Assembly: GCA_943333015.1 (NCBI GenBank)
Contig: CALQRR010000007.1
Span: forward strand, 1-14,291
DNA from: Chitinophaga pinensis
GTDB lineage: Bacteria > Bacteroidota > Bacteroidia > M30B66
Reading direction: 5' to 3'
Length of the DNA stretch: 14,291 nucleotides
Part shown: one piece after another, positions 12,801 through 14,291 of the stretch
Position numbering within the stretch: the first letter of the stretch is position 1
Layout: each line of letters begins with the position of its first letter
Program-made: the position numbers and the translations under genes
Notes under the pieces: model-generated
Databases searched by the model: none
The model's input: only the letters and a program-made list of their open reading frames with translations
What the model was told of the DNA's origin: nothing

Positions 12801-14291
12801 TTAATGTGCTACTGAAAGTCGCTTGGTAGAAACCTGTCCGTTGTGTTCAATGGAGATCAGGTAAATACCGCTCGCCAATGCACGTGTATCAATAACGCGA
12901 TCCACATTGGTAATGCGCTCGTTCATGATCAGTCTGCCGGAAGCATCGTAGATTTTAAGAACACTGTTCATTGGAAGATGATTGAATGCGACAACATCGT
13001 TCGCAGGATTTGGATTCATCGAGAAGTTGATCGACTCGACAGCCGATACGCTTACGTTCGTGATAAATGCACATGCAGATGATGCAGCACAACTGTACAT
13101 CGTTTCGGTAACAATAACCTGGAAGAAACCATTGCTTGTTGCCGTGAAACTTTGCGATGTTGCTCCTGCAATCGATTCGGATGTTGAACAATTCACCCAC
13201 TGATACGTGACGCCTTGAGTGGCATTAGCCGAAATGGTTGAGCCAGAAACGGTAATACTCGCATCGACTTCAATTCCAACTAGTGTCAAATCTGAACAGT
13301 TTAGAATTCCATCACCGTTGTAATCACCGGCAACCTCTGGGGCTACAATCACCCCATCTCCGTTGATATCACCAGCAATTTCCGGATCAGTAATGACGCC
13401 ATCACCATTGGTGTCTCCGGCCACTTCGCCTGTGGTAATCTCCCCATCGCCATTGGTATCTCCAGCAATTTCAGGGGCAGTAATGACACCGTCACCATTG
13501 GTATCTCCGGCAATTTCGCCATCGCCTATTACACCATCTCCATTAATATCACCGGCAACTTCAGTACCTGTAATCACGCCATCACCGTTAGTATCACCGG
13601 CAATTTCGGGAGCTGTTATGATTCCATCGCCATTCACATCACCAGCAATTTCAGGTGCTGTTATCACGCCATCACCATCGGTATCACCGGCAAGTGTGGT
13701 GATAATCACTACATACGAAACCGTACTATCGCAACCTGTTGCATTGGTAAAGTTCTGTGTATAGGTTCCTGATTGATCATACGTAATACCGTTGGCAGTG
13801 TAAGTCATAAATCCAACCGCATTAACGGTCGACTGAACAGACGCTCCAATGGTTAGATTCAATGTTGCCACAGAATCACATCCTGCAGCATTGGTCGTTT
13901 CGAATGTGTATACACCACTTTGTGTGTAGGCTGTTCCATTCCAGGTATACGTGTTACAAGTTGCTACATCTTCACTTGACGAAGAGCTGTTGTTAATCGT
14001 CAGGTTCAGCGTTACAGTTGAATCACATCCGGCTGCAGTCGTATAGGTTTGCGTATAAACTCCTGATAGAGTGAAGTCCGATCCGTTCCACGAATATGTA
14101 TTGCAGGCTGTTTCGGTTAACACAACATCAAACCCTTCGTTAATCGTCAAGTTCAGTGTTAGTGTGCTATCACAACCTGCTGCATTCTCCAGTGTTTGGA
14201 TGAAAATGCCACTTGTCGTGTAAGTCTGTCCATTCAATACATAAGATTCACATGCTGTTTGAGTCATCGTTGATGACGTGGATGCATTAAC
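12801..14291 (-). CDS. Large T9SS-secreted repeat surface protein, C-terminal ~496 residues (start outside window)
   Basis: The frame is open through the right edge (Val-Asn-Ala-Ser-Thr-Ser-Ser-Thr before the Met at 14267, which is internal), so the N-terminus and signal peptide are missing. Numbering from that Met, the order is as follows. Four 49-residue repeats come first (~1-190, pattern ACxTYxWNG...SGxYTQT...AAGCDSTxTLNLTI). Nine 15-residue calcium loops follow (195-329). Then an Ig/PKD-like module (~335-408, ATQGVTYQWVNCSTSESIAG). Last is a type A T9SS sorting domain (~412-488) with NPNPANDVV, LKIYDASGRLI and LASGIYLISIEHNGQVSTKRL. This tail directs export through the type IX system and attachment to or release from the cell surface. 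Adhesion or matrix building is a reasonable guess. A terminator lies 22 bp downstream. Confidence 0.93.
   Translation of the reverse strand, partial: VNASTSSTMTQTACESYVLNGQTYTTSGIFIQTLENAAGCDSTLTLNLTINEGFDVVLTETACNTYSWNGSDFTLSGVYTQTYTTAAGCDSTVTLNLTINNSSSSSEDVATCNTYTWNGTAYTQSGVYTFETTNAAGCDSVATLNLTIGASVQSTVNAVGFMTYTANGITYDQSGTYTQNFTNATGCDSTVSYVVIITTLAGDTDGDGVITAPEIAGDVNGDGIITAPEIAGDTNGDGVITGTEVAGDINGDGVIGDGEIAGDTNGDGVITAPEIAGDTNGDGEITTGEVAGDTNGDGVITDPEIAGDINGDGVIVAPEVAGDYNGDGILNCSDLTLVGIEVDASITVSGSTISANATQGVTYQWVNCSTSESIAGATSQSFTATSNGFFQVIVTETMYSCAASSACAFITNVSVSAVESINFSMNPNPANDVVAFNHLPMNSVLKIYDASGRLIMNERITNVDRVIDTRALASGIYLISIEHNGQVSTKRLSVAH
13281..13685 (-). repeat. Nine tandem 45-bp repeats encoding EF-hand-type calcium loops
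   Basis: The period is exactly 15 codons. Loop starts are Asp195, 210, 225, 240, 255, 270, 285, 300 and 315 (counted from the Met at 14267). Each unit reads D-x-[DN]-G-D-G-x-[IL]-x-x-x-[ED]-[IVL]-[AT]-G or a close variant, so the 12-residue EF-hand loop is complete and only three residues separate one loop from the next. The last unit (DYNGDGILNCSD) is the most divergent, with Asp at position 12. Codons differ between units, so this is not a very recent expansion. Confidence 0.9.
13698..14291 (-). repeat. Four tandem 147-bp repeats encoding 49-residue Cys-pair modules
   Basis: Second-position Cys residues fall at 32, 81, 130 and 179, exactly 49 apart; first-position Cys fall at 6, 55 and 104, while the fourth copy has Phe153 there. 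Consensus features are ACNTYxWNG, SGVYTQT, AAGCDST and TLNLTIN. The array probably continues beyond the right edge of the window. Such modules are typical beta-sandwich-like repeats of Bacteroidota surface proteins. Confidence 0.85.

Noticed and set aside
13281..13685. CRISPR-like regular repetition
   Set aside because: The 45-bp units are contiguous, in frame, without spacers and encode a protein motif.
13363..13764. 133-residue + strand frame with regular Ser-Pro repeats
   Set aside because: It is the antisense reading of the 45-bp calcium-loop repeats; the periodicity comes from the real minus-strand gene.

Overview
The window looks like chromosomal DNA from a member of the Bacteroidota, probably near the Flavobacteriales; lower taxonomy cannot be settled from the sequence. 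Three things support this: a C-terminal type IX secretion (T9SS) sorting domain on a repeat-rich surface protein, promoter -7 boxes of the TAnnTTTG type (a perfect TACCTTTG precedes trhO), and a flippase/dUTPase/nucleotidyltransferase/TPR/DUF4292/EnvC gene order that I recall from this phylum. Eleven protein genes are supported, two of them cut by the window edges. No tRNA, rRNA, CRISPR array, insertion sequence or phage gene is visible.

Left part (1-3774). The C-terminal end of a + strand protein of unknown function runs in from the left edge and ends at a strong terminator. After it comes a short gene-free stretch holding a foldable element that resembles a recurrent intergenic element of Bacteroidota. 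Next is a minus-strand pair: an HTTM / vitamin K-dependent carboxylase-like membrane protein followed by a TPR lipoprotein. Diverging from this pair on the + strand is a small outer-membrane beta-barrel protein.

Middle (3775-10613). Six tightly packed minus-strand genes probably form one operon for envelope biogenesis. In transcription order they are a Wzx-like polysaccharide flippase, dUTPase, a sugar-phosphate nucleotidyltransferase, a large TPR lipoprotein, a DUF4292 lipoprotein (LolA/LolB-like) and an EnvC-type murein hydrolase activator with a degenerate LytM domain. The junctions are overlaps (4 and 17 bp), direct abutment (0 bp) or short gaps (9 and 23 bp), so the genes are probably coupled translationally. 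A candidate promoter lies just upstream of the flippase.

Right part (10738-14291). trhO (tRNA U34 hydroxylase) overlaps an enoyl-CoA hydratase gene by 4 bp. Its promoter -7 box shows that translation starts at the ATG at 12575, not at the upstream TTG. The right edge holds the C-terminal ~496 residues of a large T9SS-secreted surface protein, followed by a strong terminator. This protein has four 49-residue Cys-pair repeats, a ladder of nine 15-residue EF-hand-type calcium loops, an Ig/PKD-like module and the sorting tail.

No stretch of more than about 300 bp lacks a gene. The points most worth following are the HTTM protein (catalytic-type Lys kept, conserved Asn-His pair apparently replaced), the structured intergenic element, the calcium-loop ladder and the under-characterised envelope operon.
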